Position numbers and translations under genes: made by a program
From: an uncultured Oscillospiraceae bacterium
GTDB taxonomy: Bacteria; Bacillota; Clostridia; UBA1212; SIG427
Assembly: GCA_902465325.1 (NCBI GenBank)
Contig: CABQMV010000006.1
Location: 1 to 30,682, forward strand
Length of the DNA stretch: 30,682 bases
Reading direction: 5' to 3'
Part shown: positions 23,555 to 30,682 of the stretch, piece by piece
Layout: each line of letters starts with the position of its first letter
How positions within the stretch are numbered: the stretch's first letter is position 1
Notes under the pieces: generated by a model
The model's input: only the letters and a program-made list of their open reading frames with translations
What the model was told of the DNA's origin: nothing
The model's database searches: none

Positions 23555-25871
23555 TAAGAAAGTACTTGCTAGAGTTATAAAAATTGTTGTTATCCTCCTT
23601 ATTGTTATATTGGCTGTATTTATATTGCTTAAGGTGGTATTTGGGAACGACAAGGGGATTAAATTTACAGATGATTATCTGAAGGTTTCAGATCCAAAGA
23701 GTTCTATAGGCAGTATTCCCAGCGATGATACAGCTTCTTCTGTGGTAGCTGAGAATAACCGGTTTACGCTGGAATATACTCCTGCTACGGACTTGATGAT
23801 CCTAACGGATAAGGAGAGCGGAGAACAGTACCGCAGCTATCCGGCTGTACAGGAGGGAGAACTGAGCGGGAACGGAAAGGATCCGTCCAGTCCTATCTTT
23901 CGATTGACTTCTCCTGTTATTGTCCGCTATACCCAGAATGGTGACAGTGACGACGGAGACATGGGGATCAACCAGCTTTCACATGAAAAGACGGTAAATA
24001 AAATAGAGAATGGCTTTCAATTGGTGTACAATCTACCCCAGTTCCTTATAGAATTTGTTATCGAATTTACGATTGATGAAGAAGGGCTGCTGGTAAATAT
24101 TCCGCGAAACGGAATTTCGGACAGACAATGGGGTCAGGAGACCCGCTTGCTGGCATTGACGGTCTTACCCTATTTTCTTTCAACCCGAAATGGGGATCCG
24201 GGATATTATGTCCTGCCTGACGGCTGCGGCGGTCTTACCTATTTTGATCAGCCCCGTCTGACTTCTTTTTCTATATATGAAAAGAGACTGTACGGTTATG
24301 ACATGACGTTTGACGATCAGCTGAGTCCGGATTATACCAATATGAGCATATCCATGCCGGTTGCCGGCAGAATCATAGACAACGACATGGTGTCCATGTA
24401 TTCTACGGAAGGAGAGGCCGGGACCGCGCTGGTTATGGTGAACCCCGGCAAGAACAGCATCCCTTTTTACGGACTGGCTTATAAATTTCATTTAAGACAG
24501 ATCTATTCTATGACGATGAGCAAGGGCGGAGCTCCTTTCTACCAATACGAGGATGAATTTGGTATAGGGGATGCAACGGTAAAATATTATTTCAGTCATA
24601 AGCCGGAGGGAGATTCTTATTCTTATGTGGATCTGGCGCAGGAGGCCAGAGAAAAGCTGCTGCAGGAATGGGAAAATGATTTTGGCGTGACGGAGAAAAA
24701 GACGGGAACAGAAGGCGCCACTGTTAATATAAAAGTATTTTTAGGCGCTGAAAATAAAACAGGAGGGGTTATTGACTCTTATAAAGTTCTTACCACCTTT
24801 AATCAGGTGAAGGAGATTTATGAGGAGCTGAAGAGCCAGGGTGTTGAGGATATGCGAATTTCTCTGCTTGGCTGGCAGGATACCGGTTATTACGGGAATA
24901 TCTGCGACAAATTCCCCGCGGACAGTACCCTGGGCGGAAATGCTGATCTGAAAAAGCTGATTGACTGGGCAGAGGAAAAACAGATTGAACTAGCGCTGGA
25001 CTACAATTCACTTTTGATGTACGGAGATCCTTCTAACGGCGTATCTCTGAGAAGCGCCGCGGTGAAGGAGCCTGGTACAGTCTACCTTAATTTTCATATG
25101 GCAACCTCTTCTGGCACCTACAGAGACATATCCAATTTCTATGTTATGAGTCCTCTTTATTATGAAAAGGAGTATTTGAATCAGGATATAGAGGAGCTGA
25201 AGGCGCTGAACGTCAATAGCATAGAGCTGCAAACTCTGGGAAATCAGCTGTTTACTGACTATAATAAGCTCAATGCCCTGTCTCGGCAGCAGGTAATGCA
25301 CCATTTTAACAGTTGGCTGAATACCTTTAACAGTAACTTTAAGGATGTATCTGTTTATTATGGAAATGACTATGCGGTTGCTCTTGCAGACAGAATTCTC
25401 GACATTCCTACTACAGCTTCAACGCTGCAGTTGATTGATCAGGAGATTCCCTTTATACAGATTGTTTATCATGGCCTTGTTGATTATTATTCTGAACCGA
25501 TCAACAGAAGCAGCAATGAAGAGGAGAGCTTTCTCAAGGCTGTTGAGTATGGTGCTATGCTGTCTTACGAGCTTACTTATAAATCCACAGAGGAGTTAAA
25601 GTATACGTATTATGACAAGCTGTTTAAGTCAGAATATTCTCTGCTGTCTCCTGAAATCGGCGAAACCTACGGATCCGTCAAGGACTATTATGAGTCCATC
25701 AAGGATGCCTCTATTACAGACCATTATAAGGTAGATGAAGCGCATTCTGTGTACTGTACAGAATATTCAAACGGGACAAAAATTTATGTAAATTATGAGA
25801 CTTCGGCATATAGCTCTGAGGCTCTGGGCGTCACCGTAGCAGCCCGGGACTTTGAAGTTCTGTATGCGTGA
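23544..25871 (+). CDS. DUF5696 membrane-anchored extracytoplasmic protein
   Basis: A 775-aa protein with one N-terminal membrane helix (about residues 11-32) and the rest outside. The first third is beta-rich (NRFTLEYTPATDLMILTDKESG and similar). From about residue 390 on, the sequence alternates strands and helices like a TIM barrel: MRISLLGWQDTGYYG near 436, TLGGNADLKKLIDWAEEKQIELALDYNSL after it, SIELQTLGNQLFTDYNKLN near 559 and DVSVYYGNDYAVALADRILD later. I recall this layout as DUF5696, seen next to ABC sugar transporters and YIP1 genes in Paenibacillus and Lachnospiraceae. The barrel resembles glycosidase folds of the GH36/GH101 type, but no catalytic pair can be named, so hydrolase activity is only a guess. 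AAGGAG precedes the ATG at 7 bases. Confidence 0.8.
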   Translation: MLSDKKVLARVIKIVVILLIVILAVFILLKVVFGNDKGIKFTDDYLKVSDPKSSIGSIPSDDTASSVVAENNRFTLEYTPATDLMILTDKESGEQYRSYPAVQEGELSGNGKDPSSPIFRLTSPVIVRYTQNGDSDDGDMGINQLSHEKTVNKIENGFQLVYNLPQFLIEFVIEFTIDEEGLLVNIPRNGISDRQWGQETRLLALTVLPYFLSTRNGDPGYYVLPDGCGGLTYFDQPRLTSFSIYEKRLYGYDMTFDDQLSPDYTNMSISMPVAGRIIDNDMVSMYSTEGEAGTALVMVNPGKNSIPFYGLAYKFHLRQIYSMTMSKGGAPFYQYEDEFGIGDATVKYYFSHKPEGDSYSYVDLAQEAREKLLQEWENDFGVTEKKTGTEGATVNIKVFLGAENKTGGVIDSYKVLTTFNQVKEIYEELKSQGVEDMRISLLGWQDTGYYGNICDKFPADSTLGGNADLKKLIDWAEEKQIELALDYNSLLMYGDPSNGVSLRSAAVKEPGTVYLNFHMATSSGTYRDISNFYVMSPLYYEKEYLNQDIEELKALNVNSIELQTLGNQLFTDYNKLNALSRQQVMHHFNSWLNTFNSNFKDVSVYYGNDYAVALADRILDIPTTASTLQLIDQEIPFIQIVYHGLVDYYSEPINRSSNEEESFLKAVEYGAMLSYELTYKSTEELKYTYYDKLFKSEYSLLSPEIGETYGSVKDYYESIKDASITDHYKVDEAHSVYCTEYSNGTKIYVNYETSAYSSEALGVTVAARDFEVLYA

Positions 25872-25887
25872 GAGGGGGATTGTCAAG

Positions 25888-26787
25888 GTGAAAAAAGAGA
25901 AGACAGTCAAAATAAAAAAGATACAGGCGCAGCAGGCGAACAACTACGGTGTCGTATCCTTTGAAAGAAAACGAAACTTGGAAGGGTTGATTTTTGTTAT
26001 TCCCTGGTTGATAGGATTTATATGGTTTGTACTCATTCCATTGATTTTATCAATCCGTATCAGCTTCTTTAAGACAACACTGGGGGATTTGTATGGAGGG
26101 AGCTTTATTGGATTCAACAACTATGTTGAAATTATAAAAAACCCTGCGTACGGGGAAGTGATTCTGAATTCTTTTCTGTCGTCCCTGTATCAGGTACCGG
26201 TTGTTGTTGGCTTTTCCCTGTTTGTGGCAGTATTGCTGAAACAGAAGTTTCCAGGACGAGTTTATTTCCGGGTAATTTTCTTTATTCCTGTTATTCTGGC
26301 AGGCGTTATTATGAGCTACCTGTTCTCTAATGATGTAGGCTCTGTCAGCGTATTCAGCAGTTTGCTGACGGAGGCCACCGGCAATAATTTAGTGGCTATG
26401 ATTTTTGGCGGAGGCCTTTCTTCACAGATCGGAAATATTATGTGGAAGAGCAGTGTGGAAATTCTGATTTTCCTGGCGGCTCTCCAAAGTGTGCCTGATA
26501 TTCTGTATGAGGTAGTGGAGCTGGATGGCGCTACTGCCTGGGAAAGCTTCTGGCATATTACACTGCCGTATATTTCTCCCTTTGTTATCCTGAATGCAAT
26601 CTACGCGCTGGTGGATTCTTTTGTGGATTCCTCCAATCCGGTTATGGGCTTGCTGACAAGTCTGACAACAGCGTCTACGGGGGAATCCTTTTACGGAATG
26701 GCCTCAGCCCTTAGCTGGATGTATATGCTGATGGCGCTTATAACGATTTTAGCCTTTGTGCTTTTAACAAGGAGGTGGCTGAAGTGA
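25888..26787 (+). CDS. Carbohydrate ABC transporter permease, MalF type (pair B)
   Basis: A 299-aa permease with six predicted helices; IFVIPWLIGFIWFVLIPLIL is the first, after a basic leader. The EAA loop is DILYEVVELDGATAWESFWHITLPYISPF, normal for sugar permeases. I start it at the GTG at 25888 because GAGGGGG lies 9 bases before it; TTG and ATG codons upstream overlap the DUF5696 gene and have poor sites. It overlaps the MalG-type gene by 4 bases (GTGA). It is only distantly similar to the first MalF-type permease, so this is a second channel and not a recent copy. Confidence 0.92.
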   Translation: MKKEKTVKIKKIQAQQANNYGVVSFERKRNLEGLIFVIPWLIGFIWFVLIPLILSIRISFFKTTLGDLYGGSFIGFNNYVEIIKNPAYGEVILNSFLSSLYQVPVVVGFSLFVAVLLKQKFPGRVYFRVIFFIPVILAGVIMSYLFSNDVGSVSVFSSLLTEATGNNLVAMIFGGGLSSQIGNIMWKSSVEILIFLAALQSVPDILYEVVELDGATAWESFWHITLPYISPFVILNAIYALVDSFVDSSNPVMGLLTSLTTASTGESFYGMASALSWMYMLMALITILAFVLLTRRWLK

Positions 26788-27752
26788 CAGCTGTGTTTAA
26801 GAAAATTTCTGGTTTTTTCAGCGGGCTTGTTAAAAAGTACGCAAATCTGGGCTATAAGGCAAAGAAAAAAATTCGGTTTGTTATCGGAAGAATTTGTTTA
26901 TATTATGTATTGATTGAGCTGGCGTTTTTGTTTATTTTGCCGTTCATCTATATTATATCTACTTCCTGTATGTCTTCTGCTGACTACCTTGATCCAACGA
27001 TTAATTATATTCCTTCCGGTATTCAGTGGAGCAATTTCTCCAAAGCCTGGGAAGCGCTTTCCTATCCTGCGTCTTTCTTTCAGACAATGGTCAGTTCTTT
27101 AGGCAGCGCTTTGCTTCAGACTGTATTCTGTGCTTTGGCAGGATATGCTTTGGGACGGTATAAAACAAAGTGGAGAACCTTTGTATTTGTGTTAACGCTG
27201 CTGGTACTTCTTATTCCACCTCAGACGACCATTCTGGCGGCATATGGAATGTTTGTAGATATGAAAATGGTCAATACGTTCCTGCCTATATTACTGCCCT
27301 GCCTGTTTGGACTGGGTTTGCGCGGCGCTCTATTTGTGCTGATTTACATGTATTTCTTTCAGCGGATTCCCGATGCAATGGATGATGCTGCCAGGATCGA
27401 CGGCGCTGGACCGGGACGCGTGTTTTTCCAGATTATGCTTCCTCTGGTAAGGTCTGCTATGATCATTGTATTTATCTTTTCCTTTGTGTGGCATTGGAAT
27501 GACAACTATGAGGCGACTACCTATCTGTATCATGATACCGTTATGACACTGCAGCCCAGACTGCAGAACATTGAGAAGTATTACGGCTCTCTGTTGGGTC
27601 TGGAAGAGGCAGTGACGCAGCAGGAAAAGGCGATGACAGAGCCTATGCTGTTTGCCGGCTGCATGCTGGTTATGATTCCGGTTTTAGTGGTATATGTAGT
27701 AGGGCAGAAGAAGCTGGTTGCCGGTATTGAAAGAATCGGCGTTATAGAGTAA
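26784..27752 (+). CDS. Carbohydrate ABC transporter permease, MalG type (pair B)
   Basis: A 322-aa permease with a basic N-terminal helix of some 40 residues and six membrane helices. The EAA loop is DAMDDAARIDGAGPGRVFFQIMLPLVRSA. I chose the GTG at 26784, 8 bases after AAGGAGG, rather than the GTG at 26775 whose ribosome binding site would overlap the codon itself. The overlap with the preceding stop is 4 bases. The segment between the fifth and sixth helices is long (TTYLYHDTVMTLQPRLQNIEKYYGSLLGLEEAVTQ) and may form an outward helix. It is followed by a binding-protein gene after 10 bases. Confidence 0.92.
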   Translation: MTAVFKKISGFFSGLVKKYANLGYKAKKKIRFVIGRICLYYVLIELAFLFILPFIYIISTSCMSSADYLDPTINYIPSGIQWSNFSKAWEALSYPASFFQTMVSSLGSALLQTVFCALAGYALGRYKTKWRTFVFVLTLLVLLIPPQTTILAAYGMFVDMKMVNTFLPILLPCLFGLGLRGALFVLIYMYFFQRIPDAMDDAARIDGAGPGRVFFQIMLPLVRSAMIIVFIFSFVWHWNDNYEATTYLYHDTVMTLQPRLQNIEKYYGSLLGLEEAVTQQEKAMTEPMLFAGCMLVMIPVLVVYVVGQKKLVAGIERIGVIE

Positions 27753-27762
27753 GGAGGTTCGC

Positions 27763-29142
27763 ATGAATAAGTTGATAAAGAAAATTGCAATTTGCCTGCT
27801 CAGTATCATACTGCTTGTATCTTTTGCTGCCTGTCAGGAGGAGATACAGGGTCCTGCCAAGGTAACAGCGTCCCGTACGGCCAATCCTACGCCGAAAGAT
27901 CTGAGGGGACAGATTCGGATTTCCGGATACCGGTCTGCAAAATATGATGATTCTCTTATGGATTATATTGCGCAGATTACTCTGGATTATGAGGGGCTTG
28001 AAGTAGAATACGATGACAATTATACAGAGGAAGAGTATTTTGCTACTTTAGACGAAAGGGTAGCCAGCGGTGATATTGGCGATATTTATCTTGTACGGGA
28101 TACGGATCTGGCTGCATACGCAGAGAAGAATTATATTCTTGATCTTACAGACTATGCGGCGAATTTTTATGACTATTCTAATTCCGGCTACGAAAAGATA
28201 GAAATTGGTCAAGAGGTGTTTCCCGCGGCGTACAGCGGCTCCCAGTATAATGGAAGGCTGTATATGATTCCCTGTGAATACAACCATAAATATGTGTTCC
28301 TTAATTATACACTGCTGGAACAGGCGGGAATTACCGAAGTCCCCGGCGATAAATGGACATGGGATACTTTTAAACGCTATGCCTCTGCTGTTACTTCAGC
28401 AGGAGGAGCTATTGTGATGGATTACACGGACTATGCTGTTTGGGGAGCGTTTATTAAAGGGGCCGGCGGGTCTGTGTTTGCGAAACAGGAGGACGGTTCC
28501 CTTAATACCTCCCGCGTGAGTCTTACTGACAGTGAAACATTAGCCGGTTTGAACGAATTGACAAACTTTGTCCGCGATAACCGTGTCGTGAAGGAGCTTG
28601 GCTCTTTGGACATTGCGAAGGTAGGGATTGCAGTAATAGACAGGGCTGAGACGGGTTTGTGGAGAAATTCTGCAGAGACCGAATACTTTGACTGGAGTGT
28701 TCTGGATTTTGACTGGGATTTTATGCACTTTCCCCGGTTTGCTACACACAGTGTAGGGGCACACAGTGTAGGGTTTGTTGTGAAAAATTCTGCATCGGCA
28801 AATGAGGAACACAATGAGCTGTGCGCTAGAGTAGCGATGTATTCCATATTTAATGAAGCGTGTAAGGCCTATATCGGCGACGGTGAGGTCGTGCCGGCCA
28901 ATATAGAGGTAAGCGAAATGAAATTCTGGCGGGAATTTCCGGTAAAAGGGAAAAATACATCTGTTTTTACCAACTATTACAACAGTGACTTTTCTGCCTC
29001 TCTTACTTCAGTGATGAGCCTGAGCGCAGCGAAGCAGATGACGGTTGGCGCCGCCATAGAACAGGCGAAAAGCGGAGGAAATCTGATGTCTCTGCTGCAG
29101 TCTATTGAGCGGACAGTCAACAGTACTCTAGGGGGATCATAA
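27763..29142 (+). CDS. Lipoprotein ABC substrate-binding protein (paralogue 1)
   Basis: A 459-aa type 1 solute-binding protein. The N-terminal segment ends SFAAC, a lipobox, so it is a lipid-anchored surface protein after cleavage before Cys. The mature domain has DERVASGDIGDIYLVRDTDL, YNGRLYMIPCEYNHKYVFLN and KWTWDTFKRYASAV, all normal for sugar binding proteins. It closely matches the following gene product in layout (SGxIGD, LYMxPxxYNH, WTWxxFKxY, DWDFMxFP). A 15-base near-perfect direct repeat codes HSVGA twice near 28744. GGAGG precedes the ATG. It should deliver substrate to the second permease pair. The sugar is not identifiable. Confidence 0.9.
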   Translation: MNKLIKKIAICLLSIILLVSFAACQEEIQGPAKVTASRTANPTPKDLRGQIRISGYRSAKYDDSLMDYIAQITLDYEGLEVEYDDNYTEEEYFATLDERVASGDIGDIYLVRDTDLAAYAEKNYILDLTDYAANFYDYSNSGYEKIEIGQEVFPAAYSGSQYNGRLYMIPCEYNHKYVFLNYTLLEQAGITEVPGDKWTWDTFKRYASAVTSAGGAIVMDYTDYAVWGAFIKGAGGSVFAKQEDGSLNTSRVSLTDSETLAGLNELTNFVRDNRVVKELGSLDIAKVGIAVIDRAETGLWRNSAETEYFDWSVLDFDWDFMHFPRFATHSVGAHSVGFVVKNSASANEEHNELCARVAMYSIFNEACKAYIGDGEVVPANIEVSEMKFWREFPVKGKNTSVFTNYYNSDFSASLTSVMSLSAAKQMTVGAAIEQAKSGGNLMSLLQSIERTVNSTLGGS

Positions 29143-29156
29143 TTAGTGTACAAATT

Positions 29157-29187
29157 TTTACCACTCCTTATTTGAGGTAAATTTTTT
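29157..29187 (+). terminator. Possible weak terminator or attenuator between the two binding-protein genes
   Basis: TTTACC (29157-29162) pairs with GGTAAA (29176-29181) around a 13-base loop, followed at once by six T residues. The stem is short and AT-rich, so it would stop only part of the transcripts. Confidence 0.45.
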
Positions 29188-29219
29188 GTGACAAATATCT
29201 TTCTGAGAGTTGAGGAGAC

Positions 29220-29248
29220 TTGACAGCCATTGTTCTTTATATTAACAT
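29220..29248 (+). promoter_or_regulatory. Candidate sigma-A promoter for the last binding-protein gene
   Basis: TTGACA (29220-29225) and TAACAT (29243-29248) are separated by 17 bases in the 147-base gap. It lets the final gene be made independently of the long operon. Confidence 0.6.
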
Positions 29249-29289
29249 GACCACAGTGCTTATTTATTTTTGATTGGAGGTAATTTTTA

Positions 29290-30651
29290 ATGAAGCATGT
29301 ATTTAAGACATGTTGCGCATTTCTCTTGGTAACAGTTATGTGTCTGACGTTGTTTGCCTGTAAAGGCAACGTCAATCCGGATATAACGGTTAACCCCAGC
29401 GCTAAGATTGAGCCGAAGGGTGACGTTAAATTCACTTGCAGCATATCTACTCTGAAGGAGGAGGCTGCTGCTGACGCATTTATTGCCGAGTTTGAGAAAA
29501 AGTACCCGGATGTAAATGTTACAAAGGATTATAACCCCGGTAACATTCCTGCCAGAATTGCGTCCGGAGAAATTGGCGATGTGTTCTATTTTACAGAAGA
29601 GGAAACATACAATTACGCGGTTACGCAGAAGTCTTTGTTGCAGCTGAACCAGTATATCCAGCCTTTAGGCGTTGATACCTCTGCAATTTATTCCGGAATC
29701 TATGCTCTGGGCATGGTAGAGGGTCAGCTCTACATGGTACCCCGTGACTATAACCACATTGTTATGGTTTACAATAAGACCGCTCTTACTGAAGCAGGTC
29801 TGGCAACACCGGAGGATGGCTGGACTTGGGAGGATTTCAAATCCTACTGTACACAGCTGACTAAAACAGATCCGGCAGATGCCAACGTTTATCAGCAGGT
29901 TGGCGGATACCTTAATTATTCCTGGGATCCTGTATACGTAAGCTTCCTGGAAGGCTGGGGCGGTTCCTGGGTTGATACAGAGAATAAGGTTATTACGCTG
30001 ACAGACGAGAAGGTTCGTACCGGTATTGAAGAGCTACTTACCTTTGCTAAGACGGGAGCTATCAAGCCGGAGGGCCAGTCGGATATGAGCAAGTATTCCA
30101 AGCTGACAGAAGAGGCTTATGTATTTAGAACAATGGTTTATCCTAATATTGTAAGCATCGGTCAGTCCTATGACAATCTGGGTATTGATTGGGATTTTGT
30201 AAGCTTCCCGGCTCTGCCTACTCATAAGGTTGGTACCGGTTCTGCAGGTTTTGGTGTGTATAAGTACACAGAAAATCCCAATGCTGCGGCTGCTCTTGCT
30301 CTGTTTTTCTTTACTGTTGAGGGCCAGACGGCGTACCACAGTGCTCCGGGAGGTTCTGTACCGCTGATGAAAGAGCTTGGCAATGCTGATTTCTGGAGAT
30401 ACACAAGTTCTAAGGATACGGAAGCCGATTGGTCAACAAAGAACTTTGACGCCTTCATCAGTTTCCCAGAGGCGGATACGGTCGGCCGTCCTAACTGTAA
30501 AATGCCTTCCCGTGTTGCATCTGTCATTACAAGCGGATGGGCCGGTATGCTGGGACAGTATTTTGACAACGGTAACTACATAGATAGTTTGACAACGATG
30601 GAGACAACTGCCAATGAAACCTGGCAGAGAATTCTGAACAGTTCAAAATAA
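29290..30651 (+). CDS. Lipoprotein ABC substrate-binding protein (paralogue 2)
   Basis: A 453-aa type 1 solute-binding lipoprotein with lipobox LFAC near residue 18-24. The mature protein has RIASGEIGDVFYFTEEETYN, GQLYMVPRDYNHIVMVYNKT, GWTWEDFKSYCTQL and DWDFVSFPALPTHKVGTG. These match the preceding gene product position by position, so the two arose by duplication, now well diverged. It is preceded by its own promoter and a TGGAGG ribosome binding site. It may raise the dose of receptor for the second permease pair, or bind a related sugar. It ends 31 bases before the window edge; what follows is not visible. Confidence 0.9.
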   Translation: MKHVFKTCCAFLLVTVMCLTLFACKGNVNPDITVNPSAKIEPKGDVKFTCSISTLKEEAAADAFIAEFEKKYPDVNVTKDYNPGNIPARIASGEIGDVFYFTEEETYNYAVTQKSLLQLNQYIQPLGVDTSAIYSGIYALGMVEGQLYMVPRDYNHIVMVYNKTALTEAGLATPEDGWTWEDFKSYCTQLTKTDPADANVYQQVGGYLNYSWDPVYVSFLEGWGGSWVDTENKVITLTDEKVRTGIEELLTFAKTGAIKPEGQSDMSKYSKLTEEAYVFRTMVYPNIVSIGQSYDNLGIDWDFVSFPALPTHKVGTGSAGFGVYKYTENPNAAAALALFFFTVEGQTAYHSAPGGSVPLMKELGNADFWRYTSSKDTEADWSTKNFDAFISFPEADTVGRPNCKMPSRVASVITSGWAGMLGQYFDNGNYIDSLTTMETTANETWQRILNSSK

Positions 30652-30682
30652 GCAGTGCCATAAAAAATGAACAAATTATGCA

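Noticed and set aside
22853..23653. Minus-strand frame of 266 aa under the YIP1 domain
   Set aside because: Antisense to a membrane domain; the low-complexity His/Asn/Thr-rich product is what reversed hydrophobic codons give.
16416..30651. Prophage, conjugative element or defence system in the large block
   Set aside because: All genes fit sugar-transport families; there is no integrase, terminase, relaxase, nuclease, toxin or repeat array.

Overview
The window looks like the chromosome of a low-to-mid GC, anaerobic, spore-forming Firmicute, most likely Lachnospiraceae/Clostridia. The signs are CotF-type spore coat genes, a pta-ackA acetate pathway, a clostridial ACT protein/homoserine dehydrogenase/aspartokinase cluster, an FMN-riboswitch RibU gene, strong Gram-positive ribosome binding sites, and carbohydrate-type ABC transporters without their own ATPase. 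The assignment rests on gene content and protein style only. No rRNA, tRNA, IS element, phage gene or CRISPR array was seen.

Bases 1-16,300 hold housekeeping and small accessory genes. On the plus strand are the 3' part of an RsuA-type pseudouridine synthase and an overlapping class I methyltransferase whose C-terminus appears frameshifted. A minus-strand pair (DUF421/YetF and DUF4363 membrane proteins) faces two small spore-coat-like genes. Then follow pta-ackA; an ACT-domain protein with hom and an aspartokinase (entry to Thr/Met/Lys synthesis); a minus-strand ZIP metal transporter; an OmpR-type response regulator with its histidine kinase, followed by a secreted protein with four PepSY-like repeats behind what looks like a regulator-dependent promoter; a small helical protein; minus-strand ribU under an FMN riboswitch; and murD.

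Bases 16,300-30,651 form one large co-directional block headed by a consensus sigma-A promoter (TTGACA-N17-TATAAT). It encodes a 1029-aa membrane-anchored substrate-binding protein with N-terminal beta-rich modules, a permease pair, a six-bladed NHL propeller/TPR/YIP1 membrane protein, a membrane-anchored DUF5696 protein, a second permease pair and two lipoprotein substrate-binding paralogues. A weak hairpin and a second promoter lie before the last gene. There are thus two complete permease pairs and three binding proteins, but no ATPase, no standard glycoside hydrolase and no regulator inside the block. The most economical reading is a two-channel uptake system for a large or complex carbohydrate, with two unusual membrane proteins of unknown role between the channels. 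This is the part of the window most likely to represent an uncharacterised system.
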